Part shown: positions 52,223 to 61,681 of the stretch, in pieces | How positions within the stretch are numbered: position 1 is the stretch's first letter | Layout of the letters: the number at the start of each line of letters is the position of its first letter | Source of the DNA: Piscinibacter sp. XHJ-5 | GTDB taxonomy: Bacteria > Pseudomonadota > Gammaproteobacteria > Burkholderiales > Burkholderiaceae_C | Assembly (NCBI RefSeq): GCF_029855045.1 | Contig: NZ_CP123228.1 | Location: forward strand, 3,968,001 to 4,032,000 | Reading direction: 5' to 3' | DNA length: 64,000 nucleotides | Notes under the pieces: generated by a model | What the model saw: only the letters and a program-made list of their open reading frames with translations | What the model was told of the DNA's origin: nothing | The model's database searches: none | Translations under genes and position numbers: made by a program

Positions 52223-53306
52223 AGCCGCGCACGAAAGCGCGGTCGATGCGGTCCTTCCACCACCAGACCCAGCGGCCCTCGGCCGACCAGCGGCCCCACG
52301 ACGCGATGGCATAGCGCTCGCCGCACGACAGCAGATTCAGCGAGCGCTTCTGCGGCACATGCGGCTGCAGCTCACCGCCGCCGACGAAGCGTCGCAGGTT
52401 CAGCGCGAGCGGCGGGCCGGCGCGCACCGCGAACACGCCGCTCTTCGGATGCGGCGCATCAGGGCGCGATGCGACATCGCCGGCGGCGAAGACCTCGGCA
52501 TGCGACATGCTCTGCAGCGTGGGCGATGTCGCCACGAAGCCGTGCTCGTCGAGCGCCAGCCCGCCGTCTCGCAGCCACTGCGGTGCCGAGGTGCCGGTGG
52601 CGACGATGGCCGCATCGCAGGCCAGGCGGCCCCCGTGGCGCGCCAGCACGACGTGGCCCTCGGCGATGCGCTCCACGCTGTCCTCGAACAGCGTGATGCC
52701 TCGCCGGCGCAGCGCGCGCCGCACGCGCGCCTGCGCGCCGGCCGCATGCGACGCCAGCGGCGGCGGACCCCCGGTCACCAGGCTCACCCGCGCCTGTGCC
52801 GCGAGGCGATGCTGCAAGGCCATCGCCAGCTCCACGCCGCCCGCGCCGCCGCCGACGATCACGATCGCCAGCGGCCCGGCCGGCGCCCGCTCGATGAGCT
52901 CGGCTGCCTGCTGCACGAAGCGACGCATCGGCCTCACCGGCAGCGCATGCTCGTGCGCGCCGGGGATCGCGTCCGCATCGACGACGCCACCGCTGTCGAG
53001 GCTCAGCGCGTCGTAGCGCAGCGTGTCGCCCGTGGACAGCGTGAGCACGCGCGCGGCCGCATCGAGGGCCGTGGCCGACGCCTGCACGAAGTCCGCCTTC
53101 GCGCCCGCCGCCAGCGGCCCGAGGGCGATCGCGATGTCGTCGAACGCGTAGTGCCCCGCGAGATGTCCCGGCACCATGCCCGAATAGACGAGCTGCGGGT
53201 CGGGCGAGACCAGCGTGATGCGGGCGGCGGCCAACGGCGCCGCGGCGAAGTCGCGCAGCACCTGCACATGGGCATGGCCCCCGCCGACCAGCACGAGGTG
53301 CTTCAA
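52194..53306 (-). CDS. FAD-dependent oxidoreductase, SelD-associated/NDH-2-like type
   Basis: 370 aa. FAD motif HLVLVGGGHAHVQVLRDFA, then LVYSGMVPGHLAGHY, NAD motif IVIVGGGAGGVELAMAL, and FAAGDVASRPDAPHPKSGVFAVR. This matches the group found fused to or beside the selenophosphate synthetase SelD (TIGR03169 type), but no selD lies next to it. Last gene of the long leftward run; 18 bp behind the DUF547 gene. Confidence 0.88.
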   Translation of the reverse strand: MKHLVLVGGGHAHVQVLRDFAAAPLAAARITLVSPDPQLVYSGMVPGHLAGHYAFDDIAIALGPLAAGAKADFVQASATALDAAARVLTLSTGDTLRYDALSLDSGGVVDADAIPGAHEHALPVRPMRRFVQQAAELIERAPAGPLAIVIVGGGAGGVELAMALQHRLAAQARVSLVTGGPPPLASHAAGAQARVRRALRRRGITLFEDSVERIAEGHVVLARHGGRLACDAAIVATGTSAPQWLRDGGLALDEHGFVATSPTLQSMSHAEVFAAGDVASRPDAPHPKSGVFAVRAGPPLALNLRRFVGGGELQPHVPQKRSLNLLSCGERYAIASWGRWSAEGRWVWWWKDRIDRAFVRGFRDRAAGRR

Positions 53307-53324
53307 GCGAGGTCCTGCGAGAAA

Positions 53325-54116
53325 TCAGCGTCCCGCGGCATTGAGGGACCAGTCGTAGTCGAGGTAGGCGACCGGCATGGTCTTCGCACGCAGCCGTGCC
53401 TGCTCGCCGGGATCGTCGGTGAGCTGCGCCGCGTAGCGTGCAAACAAGTCCTCGGGCCGGTGGATGCCGCGGTGTCCCTGCTCGAAGTCCTCGCGGAACC
53501 ACTGGAAGATCGCACTGACCTCGGCACTGCCCTCGCGCGCCCGGTTGCGGGTGCGATCGCTCATGAAGCGCAGCATGCCGTCGTCGAGCTGGACCTCGAG
53601 CCGCGCGGCCACGAAGGCCTCCGGGCGCAGCGCCGGACAGCCGATGGAGGCGCAGTTCAACGCCGCATGCACGCGCCAGTCGGCGTAGCGCGGACGCAGT
53701 TGCTCATGCTCGATCCAGTCGAGGTGGCGCGGCTCGCCCAGCAGCGCGAAGAACTTCTTCTTCCACGGCGACTGGACGAACGAGCCGAGGTCCTTGATCG
53801 ACTTCAGGTCGGGGTACCGCGTGAGGACCAGATCGACGGTGTAGGCGTTGTAGGCATTGATCAGGAAGGCCATCTGCTGGGGCGGCGTCCAGCCGTCGAA
53901 CTCGGTCTTCTGCACCACCGACAGGCCGGCCAGCACCTTCTTCAACTCGGCATGGTCCGCCTTGAAGCCGGTGTAGTCGACCCGGCTCTGCTTGTTGTCG
54001 GGCAGCCAGCGAACGTGCTTTCGCAGCAGCGCGTCCCAGGCGGCGTGGCCGTGGTCGAACTGTGCCCACGCGCCCGCCGAGGCCAGCAGCCCGAGCAACA
54101 GCATCAGCGTTCGCAT
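53325..54116 (-). CDS. Secreted DUF547 protein
   Basis: 263 aa. Signal peptide MRTLMLLLGLLASAGAWAQ, so periplasmic. DUF547 motifs: QMAFLINAYNAYTVDLVL, VHAALNCASIGCPALR and MRFMSDRTRNRA. The family lacks a proven function; the conserved Asn/Cys/Ser pattern recalls a papain-like or transglutaminase-like core, but this is only inference. 10 bp behind the TVP38 fusion gene. Confidence 0.9.
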   Translation of the reverse strand: MRTLMLLLGLLASAGAWAQFDHGHAAWDALLRKHVRWLPDNKQSRVDYTGFKADHAELKKVLAGLSVVQKTEFDGWTPPQQMAFLINAYNAYTVDLVLTRYPDLKSIKDLGSFVQSPWKKKFFALLGEPRHLDWIEHEQLRPRYADWRVHAALNCASIGCPALRPEAFVAARLEVQLDDGMLRFMSDRTRNRAREGSAEVSAIFQWFREDFEQGHRGIHRPEDLFARYAAQLTDDPGEQARLRAKTMPVAYLDYDWSLNAAGR

Positions 54117-54126
54117 CGTGCGCTCC

Positions 54127-56277
54127 TCAGCCGCGCTGCCACGCATGAAACCTCGCCACCCACTTCAGCAGCCGCTCGGGCTGGTGCTGGCGCTTCCATT
54201 CGCCCGCGGCGTACTTGTTCGCCTCGGACAGCGTGGGGTAGGCATGGATGGTGCCGAGGATCTTGTTCAGGCCGAGGCCGTGCTTCATCGCGAGCACGAA
54301 CTCGGCGAGCAGGTCGCCGGCATGCGCGCCGACGATGGTGACGCCGAGGATCTTGTCGCGCCCCGGCACCGTCAGCACCTTCACGAAGCCCTGTGCGCTG
54401 CCGTCGGCGATGGCGCGATCGAGCTCGTCGATGCCGTAGCGCGTGACCTCGCAGGCGATCTTCTTCTCCTTCGCCTCCTGCTCGTTGAGGCCCACGTGCG
54501 CCACTTCCGGGTCGATGAAGGTGGTCCACGGGATCACCGAGTAGTCGGCCTTGAACTTCTTCACGCTGCCGAAGAGACCGTTGACCGCGGCGTACCACGC
54601 CTGGTGCGACGCGGTGTGCGTGAACTGGAACGGCCCGGCGACGTCGCCGCAGGCGAGGATGTTGGGATAGCGCGTGCGCAGGTATTCATCGGTCTCTATC
54701 GTCTTGCCGGCAGGGATGCCGAGTTCCTCGAGCCCGTAGCCTTCGAGACGCGCGCTTCGGCCCACGGCGCACAGCAGGCGGTCGAACTCGATGCGCTTCT
54801 CGCGGCCGTCGGCCTCCACCACGAGGAAGAGGCGCTCGCCTTCCCGGAGGCAGCGAAGGGCCTTGTGGCCGGTGAGCACCTGCACGCCGTCGCGTTCCAG
54901 CGCCTGCCGCGCGAAGGCCGACACCTCCTCGTCTTCCCGGGCCATCAGACGAGGTCCCATCTCCACCTGCGTCACCTGCGAACCCAGCCGCGCGAAGGCC
55001 TGCGCGAGCTCGCAGCCGACCGGACCGCCGCCCAGCACCAGCAGCCGCGGCGGAAGCTCGCGCAATGCCCACAGCGTGTCGCTGGTGAGAAACCCCACGT
55101 CGTCGAGTCCCGGCAGCGATGGCACCGAAGGGGCGGCGCCGGTGGCGATCACGATGGTCTTCGTCGTCAAGGTCTGCCCGCGCCCCTCGCCGAGATCGAC
55201 CTCCACCGTCCACGGGTTCACGATCTTCGCGCTGCCCAGCAGCACCTCCACGCCCAGAGCGGTGTAGCGCTCCACCGAGTCGTGCGGCTCGACCTGCTTG
55301 ACGATGCGCGCGACGCGTTCCATCACGTCGGCGAAGTCGACACGCGCCTCGACGCGCGCGATGCCGTAGTCGGCCGAATGCTTCATCTGGTGCATCAACG
55401 TGGCGGTCTTGATCAGCGCCTTGCTCGGCACGCAGCCATAGTTGAGGCAATCCCCGCCCATCTTGTGCGACTCGACCAGCGTCACCCTGGCCTTCACCGC
55501 GGCCGCGATGTAGCTGCTGACCAGGCCTGCGGCGCCCGCGCCTATCACCACCATGTTGCGATCGAACCGCCTGGGCTTGACGCTGGCCCAGCGCGCGTAG
55601 ACCTCGCGCCGCTGGACGGCATCGACGATCTTCTTCGCGATCAGCGGGAACACGCCCAGCAGCACGAAGGAGCCCAGCAGCGCCGGCGACAGGATGCCGC
55701 GCAGCGACTCGATCCTCGCGAGCTGCGTGCCGGCGTTCACGTAGACCACGGTGCCGGCGAACATGCCGAGCTGGCTCACCCAATAGAAGGTGCGCGCCCT
55801 CATGCGCGTCAGCCCCATCAGCAGGTTGATCACGAAGAAGGGGAACAGCGGCACCAGGCGCAGCGTGAACAGATAGAACGGGCCCTCCTTCTCGATCCCC
55901 TTGTCGATCTCGGCGAGGCGCGCGCCGAAGCGTGCCTGCACCGCGTCGCGCAGCACGTATCGCGCCGCCAGGAATGCCAGCGTCGCGCCGATGCTGGAGG
56001 CGAACGAGACGACGATGGTGCCGGTGACGAGGCCGAGGATGGCGCCCGCGGCCAGCGTCATGATGGCCGCACCGGGCAGCGACAACGCCGTGACGGCGAC
56101 ATAGGCAATGAAGAAGACGGCGATGACGGCGAGCGGCCGCTGGGCATGCAGCGCCGCGAAGTCGGCCTGGCGCTGCTTGATGTAGTCCAGGCTGAGGAAG
56201 CGGCCGAGGTCGAAGACGAAGAACGCCGCGACCAGCGCGAGCAGCGCAGCGATCAGCAGGAGCTTCTTGCGCGACAT
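54127..56277 (-). CDS. TVP38/TMEM64 (VTT) membrane domain fused to mercuric-reductase-like flavoprotein
   Basis: 716 aa. Residues about 1-225 are a VTT/DedA-like membrane domain of the YdjX/YdjZ type (AVIAVFFIAYVAVTALSLPGAAIMTLAAGAILG, FTLRLVPLFPFFVINLLMGL). Residues about 237-716 are a dihydrolipoyl-dehydrogenase/MerA-like flavoprotein with NMVVIGAGAAGLVSSYIAA and the redox pair C-LNYG-C in GGDCLNYGCVPSKALIK. The C-terminal dimerisation domain keeps HAYPTLSE. The MerA metal-binding C-terminal CC is absent. Substrate unknown. Confidence 0.93.
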   Translation of the reverse strand: MSRKKLLLIAALLALVAAFFVFDLGRFLSLDYIKQRQADFAALHAQRPLAVIAVFFIAYVAVTALSLPGAAIMTLAAGAILGLVTGTIVVSFASSIGATLAFLAARYVLRDAVQARFGARLAEIDKGIEKEGPFYLFTLRLVPLFPFFVINLLMGLTRMRARTFYWVSQLGMFAGTVVYVNAGTQLARIESLRGILSPALLGSFVLLGVFPLIAKKIVDAVQRREVYARWASVKPRRFDRNMVVIGAGAAGLVSSYIAAAVKARVTLVESHKMGGDCLNYGCVPSKALIKTATLMHQMKHSADYGIARVEARVDFADVMERVARIVKQVEPHDSVERYTALGVEVLLGSAKIVNPWTVEVDLGEGRGQTLTTKTIVIATGAAPSVPSLPGLDDVGFLTSDTLWALRELPPRLLVLGGGPVGCELAQAFARLGSQVTQVEMGPRLMAREDEEVSAFARQALERDGVQVLTGHKALRCLREGERLFLVVEADGREKRIEFDRLLCAVGRSARLEGYGLEELGIPAGKTIETDEYLRTRYPNILACGDVAGPFQFTHTASHQAWYAAVNGLFGSVKKFKADYSVIPWTTFIDPEVAHVGLNEQEAKEKKIACEVTRYGIDELDRAIADGSAQGFVKVLTVPGRDKILGVTIVGAHAGDLLAEFVLAMKHGLGLNKILGTIHAYPTLSEANKYAAGEWKRQHQPERLLKWVARFHAWQRG

Positions 56278-56286
56278 CGCCCCCTC

Positions 56287-56895
56287 CTACGCCGAGAACG
56301 TTCGCCAGCCGGCCCACAGCCGCGTCGCGATGGTCATCGCGCACAGTGCGGCGAACACCCAGGCGAACACGGCGAACTGCGCCGGCCACAGGCACATCAG
56401 CACGAAGCAGCCGAGCGTCTCGGTCGCCTCGGTGAGGCCGCCCAGATAGTAGATGCCCTTGCTCGGATAGACGAGGCTTTTCAGCCCGCGCTGCGCAGCC
56501 AGCGCGGCAAAGGCCAGGAAGGTGGTCGCGGTGCCGATGAAGGCCGCGAGCAGCACGGCGGCCGCGAGCGCGTTCTCAGCCGGATCGGCGAAGGCGAACG
56601 CGAGCGGGATGCTGGCGTAGAACAGGAAGTCGAAGCTGATGTCCAGGAAGCCGCCGCGGTCGGTGGGCGCGCCCAGGCGGGCGAGCGCACCGTCGATGCC
56701 GTCGCACACGCGGCTGGCCAGCAGCAGCACCAGGCCGGCCAGCGGCGCACCGCGTGCAATCGCCACGGCCGCCGCGATGCCGACGAGGAAGCCGGCCACC
56801 GTCACCTGGTCGGCCTTGACACCGAAGCGGGCCAGGCTGCGAGCAGCGCCGTCGAGGCCGGGCTTGAGCAGCCGGATCGCGAAGCGGTCAAGCAT
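56287..56895 (-). CDS. CDP-alcohol phosphatidyltransferase family protein (YnjF-like)
   Basis: 202 aa with several TM segments. The catalytic motif is complete: D65-x2-D68-G69-x2-A72-R73-x7-G81-x3-D85-x3-D89. It transfers a phosphoalcohol from a CDP-lipid or CDP-alcohol; the alcohol is not known. E. coli YnjF is the nearest named type. Overlaps the ABC ATPase gene by 8 bp. Confidence 0.9.
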   Translation of the reverse strand: MLDRFAIRLLKPGLDGAARSLARFGVKADQVTVAGFLVGIAAAVAIARGAPLAGLVLLLASRVCDGIDGALARLGAPTDRGGFLDISFDFLFYASIPLAFAFADPAENALAAAVLLAAFIGTATTFLAFAALAAQRGLKSLVYPSKGIYYLGGLTEATETLGCFVLMCLWPAQFAVFAWVFAALCAMTIATRLWAGWRTFSA

Positions 56896-57529
56896 CGCCG
56901 TGCTCCGGTTGCAGCTCGATCAAGGTCGCGCCGGGCGGCACGTCCTGCCGGTCGTGCGTGACCAGCACCGCCGGAATCGCCTGCTCGACGACGCGCTCGA
57001 AGACGAAGCGGCGGAAGCGCTCGCGCAGCGCGGCGTCCAGGCGCGAGAACGGCTCGTCGAGCAGCAGCGCACGCGGTTTCGCGAGCAGCGCGCGCAGCAC
57101 CGACACCCGCGCACGCTGGCCACCGGACAGGCTGTGCGGCCAGCGCGGACCGTGGCCTTCGAGACCGGCGCTGCGCAGCGCTGCCTCGGCTTCGGCAATG
57201 CGCCCGGAACGCGCACCGGCTGGCAAGGCGAACAGCAGGTTGTCGAGCACGCTCAGGTGCGGAAACAGCAGGTCGTCCTGGAACAGCAGGCCGACGCGCC
57301 GTTGGGAAGTCGGCAGTGCGCCGATGTCGCGGCCGTCCAGGCGCACGCTCCCGCGGGCCTCGAAGTCCGGCGGCAAGGTGCCGGCCAGCATCGCGAGCAG
57401 CGAGGACTTGCCCGAGCCGCTCTCGCCCATCACCGCAAGCACCTGACCCGCCTCGATGCGAGCCGAGAGGTCGCGCACCAGCACCCGCCGGTGAGGCGTG
57501 GCGAGGGTGACGGCGGTCAGCTCCAGCAT
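56888..57529 (-). CDS. ABC transporter ATP-binding protein (YnjD-like)
   Basis: 213 aa. Walker A GESGSGKSS, Q-loop LLFQDDLLFP, signature LSGGQRARV, Walker B RALLLDEPFSRLD, and H-loop LVTHDRQD. Small single-domain ATPase. Its ATG shares one base with the permease stop (TGATG). It powers the permease at 57529-59193. Confidence 0.95.
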   Translation of the reverse strand: MLELTAVTLATPHRRVLVRDLSARIEAGQVLAVMGESGSGKSSLLAMLAGTLPPDFEARGSVRLDGRDIGALPTSQRRVGLLFQDDLLFPHLSVLDNLLFALPAGARSGRIAEAEAALRSAGLEGHGPRWPHSLSGGQRARVSVLRALLAKPRALLLDEPFSRLDAALRERFRRFVFERVVEQAIPAVLVTHDRQDVPPGATLIELQPEHGDA

Positions 57530-59193
57530 CAGGCAAGGCGCGCCGCTTGTCTTCGGCCGACCCACCAGGCCAGCGCGAACATCGCCGCAGGCAGCATCGC
57601 CTGCAGCAGCGAGAAGGCCGCGGCAGCGCTGCGCGCGCCGCTTGCGGCCAGCGTCAGCGCCTCGGTGGTCACTGTGGCGTGGCGGCCGGCGCCGACGAAC
57701 TGCGTCGGCAGGTATTGCGTGACGCTGACCGCGAAGCCGACCGCGAACGAAGCCGCCAGCGGAACCGAAAGCATCGGCCACTTGATGTGCCACAGCGTGC
57801 CGGCATGGCTGCGACCCAGTGCATGCGCGGTCTGCTCGTAGCGCCGATCCAGGCCGCGGTAGGCGGGTGCGAGCGACACCAGCACGTAGGGGGCGACGTA
57901 GAGCGAGTGCGCAAGCCAGAGGCCGGCGAAGCTGCCGTCGATGCCGGCGTGCAGCGCGAGCTGGTACAGGCCGGACACGAGCAGCACGCCGGGGATCAGC
58001 ATGGGCGCGAACACCAACGCGGCGGCGCGCGTGTCCCAGTGCGCCGGCGTGGTCTCCATCCATGCGACGGCGAGCACCATGCCGGTGGCCGCGGACACCA
58101 GGGCCAGGGCGAACGTCAGTCCGATCGCCGGCGCACTCGAGATCACCGCGATCCACGCATCCGCCGTGAGCTGCTGCGGCCACAGCGCGGGAAAGGTCCA
58201 CACGCCGCTCACCGAGGCGAGCAGCAGCATCGCCCCCACCGCCGCATAGAGCGCCCCGATCACGCGCGGCCACACGACGCCGAGCCGGGACGCAGGCGTC
58301 GGACGATCGCCGCGCGTCCAGCGCCGCGACATCGCCGGGCGCAGCAGGCGCCAGGCCAGCGCGGCGCCGATCGCGCCGGCCGCCGTCGAAGCCGCCAGCA
58401 GCAAGGCCGCCGCCGCCCCCTGCCGGTTCACCGCCGTGTCGGCATCGAGCAGCCAGTGCCAGGCGAGCACGGACAGCGTCGGCGGCTGCGTGGGACCCAG
58501 CACCAGCGCCATGTCGACCACCGTCAGGCTGTAGGCCCACACCGCGAGCAGCGGTAACGCCAGGCGCGGCAGCAGTTGCGGCCACAGCACGCGCTGCCAC
58601 GCCGTGCGTCGCGCATAGCCCATGGTGCCGGCGATCTGCAGCTGCTTCGTCAGCTCGGCGCCCTGCCCGGCGCGCTGGAGCTGGGCCGCGACGTTCCACA
58701 GCAGGAACGGAAGTTCCTTCAGCACCAGGCCGGCGATCAATGCCAGCCCGAGGGGATCCTGCACCGTCGCGACATCGGGCGGCTCGGTCCAGCCCGCCCA
58801 CAGCGCGACGACGCGCGCGGGCCAGCCGCTGGGCATCAGCAGCAGCGCAAGCCCGATCGCGAAGGCCGCGTGCGGCAGCGCCAGCAGCGCCCCCAGCGAG
58901 GCCTGCACGCGCTGCCAGCGGCCCGAGCCGTGCAGCGCGGTCACGATGCCGAGCGCGAGCGCCGTCGCGAGCACCGTGCTCGCGACGCCCACCCATCCGC
59001 TCAGCGCCCATGCCGGCAGGAACTGCGAATCGCGCAGCAGCACGGTCCACGACACGGCGTCCAGTCCCTGCGCCACGCCCCACCACAAGGCCGCGACCAG
59101 CGGCAACAGGAAGGCGCCGGCGGGCAGCCACCAGCCGATGCGGGCCCACGCCGGCCGCACCGGCCGCGTCACTGCCCGTAGCGCCGAGTCCAT
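57529..59193 (-). CDS. ABC transporter permease, two fused domains (YnjC-like)
   Basis: 554 aa with about twelve TM helices in two halves (about 1-265 and 285-554), like ThiP/FbpB and YnjC. Coupling-helix regions are GTMGYARRTAWQRVLWPQLLPRLALPL and ALGRSHAGTLWHIKWPMLSVPL. The start overlaps the binding-protein gene by 25 bp. Substrate unknown. Confidence 0.93.
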   Translation of the reverse strand: MDSALRAVTRPVRPAWARIGWWLPAGAFLLPLVAALWWGVAQGLDAVSWTVLLRDSQFLPAWALSGWVGVASTVLATALALGIVTALHGSGRWQRVQASLGALLALPHAAFAIGLALLLMPSGWPARVVALWAGWTEPPDVATVQDPLGLALIAGLVLKELPFLLWNVAAQLQRAGQGAELTKQLQIAGTMGYARRTAWQRVLWPQLLPRLALPLLAVWAYSLTVVDMALVLGPTQPPTLSVLAWHWLLDADTAVNRQGAAAALLLAASTAAGAIGAALAWRLLRPAMSRRWTRGDRPTPASRLGVVWPRVIGALYAAVGAMLLLASVSGVWTFPALWPQQLTADAWIAVISSAPAIGLTFALALVSAATGMVLAVAWMETTPAHWDTRAAALVFAPMLIPGVLLVSGLYQLALHAGIDGSFAGLWLAHSLYVAPYVLVSLAPAYRGLDRRYEQTAHALGRSHAGTLWHIKWPMLSVPLAASFAVGFAVSVTQYLPTQFVGAGRHATVTTEALTLAASGARSAAAAFSLLQAMLPAAMFALAWWVGRRQAARLA

Positions 59194-60356
59194 TCGCGCT
59201 CGATGGCCTCGACCCACGACGCATGCGGCTCCGGCAGGGCCGGCGCCACATGCGCCACCACGCCGGGTGCATCGGCCTGGCTGAACAAGGCCTTGTCGGC
59301 CGCGGGCAGTCGCTCCACCGCGAGCACCGTGGGATCGCCCCAGTGCGCGACGTCCGCCTTGCGCGCCTGGGCTGCCGGCGACAGCAGGAAATCGATCACC
59401 ACCTGCGCGCCTTCCTTGGCCTTGGCGTTGAACGGGATCGCGAGGAAGTGCGTGTTGCCGATGGTGCCGCCTGCGTGCTGCCAGCTCACCACCGACGCGG
59501 GCAGCCGCCTGGCGGCGATCTCGGTGGCGGCCTCGTTGGGGTTGAAGGTGAGCGTGATCAGCAGCTCGCCGTCGGCCAGCATCTGCCGCATTGCCGTGTT
59601 GCTGGCCGGGAACTGCCGGCCGTGGCGCCACAGCAGCGGGTGCAGCACCTCCAGCGTCGACCACAAGGGCGCGCTGTGCGCCGCGAAGCGATGGGCATCG
59701 ACCGGCGCGTAGAACGGCTGGCGATCCCTGCTGGCCTCGAGCAGCACCTGCTTGAGGAAGGTCGTGCCGTGGAAGTCGGGCGGCTTCGGGTAGGTGAAGC
59801 GGCCCGGGTGGCGCCGCGCGAAATCGATCAGCTCGGACAGGCTGCGCGGCGGCTGCGGCACGCGCTTGCCGTCGCCGAAGAAGGTGAGCTGCGCCATGCC
59901 CCAGGGCGCTTCCATGCCGTCCACCGGCTCGGAGAAGTCGACGCGCGTCGTGGGCTTGCCGCTGACGTCGACATGAACATAGTGGGGCAGCCGCTCGGAG
60001 AACGGGCCGAACAGCAGCCCGTCGCGCTTCATCGCGACGAAGTTCTCGCCGTTGATCCACACCATGTCGGCCGAGCCCTGCGACGTGCGCCCGGCCTGCT
60101 TCTCGGAGCGCACGCGCTTCACCACCTCGGCGGTGTCGGCGATCTTCACGTGCTCCAGCTTCACGCCGTGGCGCTTGTCGACCTCGGCGCCGGCCCATTG
60201 CAGGTAGGCATTGATGCGTTCGCTGCCGGCCCAGGCGTTGAAGTAGACGGTCTGCCCGCGGGCGGCGCGCATGACATCGGGCCAGTCGGCAGCGAAGGCG
60301 CGCGAGGTGAAGGGAAGGCTCGCGACGGCGGCGAGAAGGTGTCGGCGAGTGGGCAT
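59169..60356 (-). CDS. ABC transporter periplasmic substrate-binding protein (YnjB-like)
   Basis: 395 aa. The signal MPTRRHLLAAVASLPFTSRAFA|ADW contains RR and may be a Tat signal. WPDVMRAARGQTVYFNAWAGSERINAYLQWAG, VWINGENF, EPVDGMEAPWGMAQLTFF and WTRRYGQ are the YnjB pattern. E. coli YnjB's ligand is not firmly known. It begins 20 bp behind the DoxX gene of the bufferin locus, so both systems may share a transcript. Confidence 0.93.
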   Translation of the reverse strand: MPTRRHLLAAVASLPFTSRAFAADWPDVMRAARGQTVYFNAWAGSERINAYLQWAGAEVDKRHGVKLEHVKIADTAEVVKRVRSEKQAGRTSQGSADMVWINGENFVAMKRDGLLFGPFSERLPHYVHVDVSGKPTTRVDFSEPVDGMEAPWGMAQLTFFGDGKRVPQPPRSLSELIDFARRHPGRFTYPKPPDFHGTTFLKQVLLEASRDRQPFYAPVDAHRFAAHSAPLWSTLEVLHPLLWRHGRQFPASNTAMRQMLADGELLITLTFNPNEAATEIAARRLPASVVSWQHAGGTIGNTHFLAIPFNAKAKEGAQVVIDFLLSPAAQARKADVAHWGDPTVLAVERLPAADKALFSQADAPGVVAHVAPALPEPHASWVEAIEREWTRRYGQ

Positions 60357-60376
60357 GCCTGTGTTCTGGATCGACG

Positions 60377-60874
60377 CTACGCCGCGGCAGTGTATCGACT
60401 CGAAGCCTCTCCTTCACCCATCAGGCGCTGGCGCAGCCATGGCGCGACGACGCGATCCACCGACCAGCGACCCGGCCCCCACAGCACAAGGCCGGCCAGC
60501 AGGCTGCCCCAGAACACGTGCTGCTGCAGCGCCGCGGGGGCGATGTCGTTCAGGCTGGCCACCGCGACGGCGTTGACGATGAACAGTCCTGCTGCGGCGA
60601 ACCGGCCGCCGAAGCCCAGCAGCAACAGCACCGGCAGCACCAGCTCGCCGGTGGTGCCGAGCACCGCTGCGACCTCGGGAGGGAGCAGCGGCACGTGGTA
60701 TTCGTCGGCGAAGAGCGCGAGCGTCGTGCCCCAATCGTTCAGCTTGGTCAGGCCCGAACGGAAGAAGGCTTCGGCGACGGTCCAGCGCGCGAGCACTTGC
60801 GCTGCAGGCTGCACCCGGTTCAGCGCCTCGATCGCGCATTCGCCCCACGCCCAGAGTCTCGCAAGCATCGTCAT
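60377..60874 (-). CDS. bufD: DoxX family protein of the bufferin locus (BufD/HvfD-like)
   Basis: 165 aa with about four TM helices. WTVAEAFFRSGLTKLNDW and GTTGELVLPVLLLLGFGGRFAAAGLFIVNAVA are DoxX-type. In gold-induced and bufferin clusters a DoxX protein follows the DUF692 and DUF2063 genes, exactly as here (27 bp behind bufC). Its membrane role is unknown. Confidence 0.88.
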   Translation of the reverse strand: MTMLARLWAWGECAIEALNRVQPAAQVLARWTVAEAFFRSGLTKLNDWGTTLALFADEYHVPLLPPEVAAVLGTTGELVLPVLLLLGFGGRFAAAGLFIVNAVAVASLNDIAPAALQQHVFWGSLLAGLVLWGPGRWSVDRVVAPWLRQRLMGEGEASSRYTAAA

Positions 60875-60901
60875 GAAGGACTCCTCCCCGAAAGATGCCC
60901 T

Positions 60902-61681
60902 TCAGTCGGGCAGCACGCGCAATCCTTTCACCCACCCCGATTGCAGCGCGGTGGCCAGCCAGGCGCCGAAGTCGAAGCCCTGGGGCGCCTGCTCGAGCGC
61001 GCGCCCCAGGTCGCAACCGGCGATCAGCGATCGCATCCAGGGCGCGTGCGCGGGCGCGAGCGCAGTCGCGATCGCCTTCCATCCCTCGCGGGCGACCAGC
61101 ACGCATTCGCCTTCCTCCCGGGCGATCGCCTCGCGGACGGCGGCAAAGCCCCGGTCGTGCGGGTCGCGGTGCGCCGCATGGATCCGGGCGATCGGCCAGC
61201 GCGAATCGATCAGCGCGAGACCGGGGGCCAGCACGGCGACGAGGCGCGACGGATCGGTGTCGCCGAGGCGCTCGATCGTCGCGGGGTCGAGCTCGGCGTC
61301 GGCGGCACGCTCGCACACGTGCAGCGCCCAGTCGAGCCGCGCGCAATCACCCACGTAGGGCCAGTCGGCCAGCCTTTCCTCGGCCGCCAGCCAATCGGCG
61401 AACAAGTCGCCCCATTCCCCGAGGTCGCCGCGCTGCGGAGGCCGCTCCCGCCAGAAGCGTCGCGCGAGCAGCGCGAAATCCTCGTGGCCGATCAGCAGCT
61501 CCACGGTGGGAAAGGCGCTGGCGAGGGCGCGTGCGGCCGACGCATCGGCGTTCGCGCGATAGGCCTGCAGCCCGCGCAGCGCCCGCGCCTCGGGCCCGCG
61601 CACGGCCAGCGATCCGGGACCGGCGACATCGACCAGCAGGCTGGCGACGAGCCGGCGTTGGCGATCGGCTTCAAGGCTCAT
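60902..61681 (-). CDS. bufC: DUF2063 / BufC-HvfC-like partner protein
   Basis: 259 aa. [23 protein letters not shown], then [28 protein letters not shown] (DUF2063 DNA-binding-like N-terminal domain) and [25 protein letters not shown]. In MNIO systems this protein pairs with the DUF692 enzyme and recognises the precursor. It overlaps bufB by 4 bp. Confidence 0.92.
   Translation of the reverse strand: MSLEADRQRRLVASLLVDVAGPGSLAVRGPEARALRGLQAYRANADASAARALASAFPTVELLIGHEDFALLARRFWRERPPQRGDLGEWGDLFADWLAAEERLADWPYVGDCARLDWALHVCERAADAELDPATIERLGDTDPSRLVAVLAPGLALIDSRWPIARIHAAHRDPHDRGFAAVREAIAREEGECVLVAREGWKAIATALAPAHAPWMRSLIAGCDLGRALEQAPQGFDFGAWLATALQSGWVKGLRVLPD

Noticed and set aside
53992..56961. 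A 989-codon plus-strand open frame
   Set aside because: It lies opposite the TVP38 fusion and the phosphatidyltransferase genes, whose motifs are intact. Composition is that of an antisense frame.
57529..60417. A 962-codon minus-strand frame running from the permease through the binding protein
   Set aside because: Only the part below 59193 has permease features. The upstream part is the wrong frame of the binding-protein gene.
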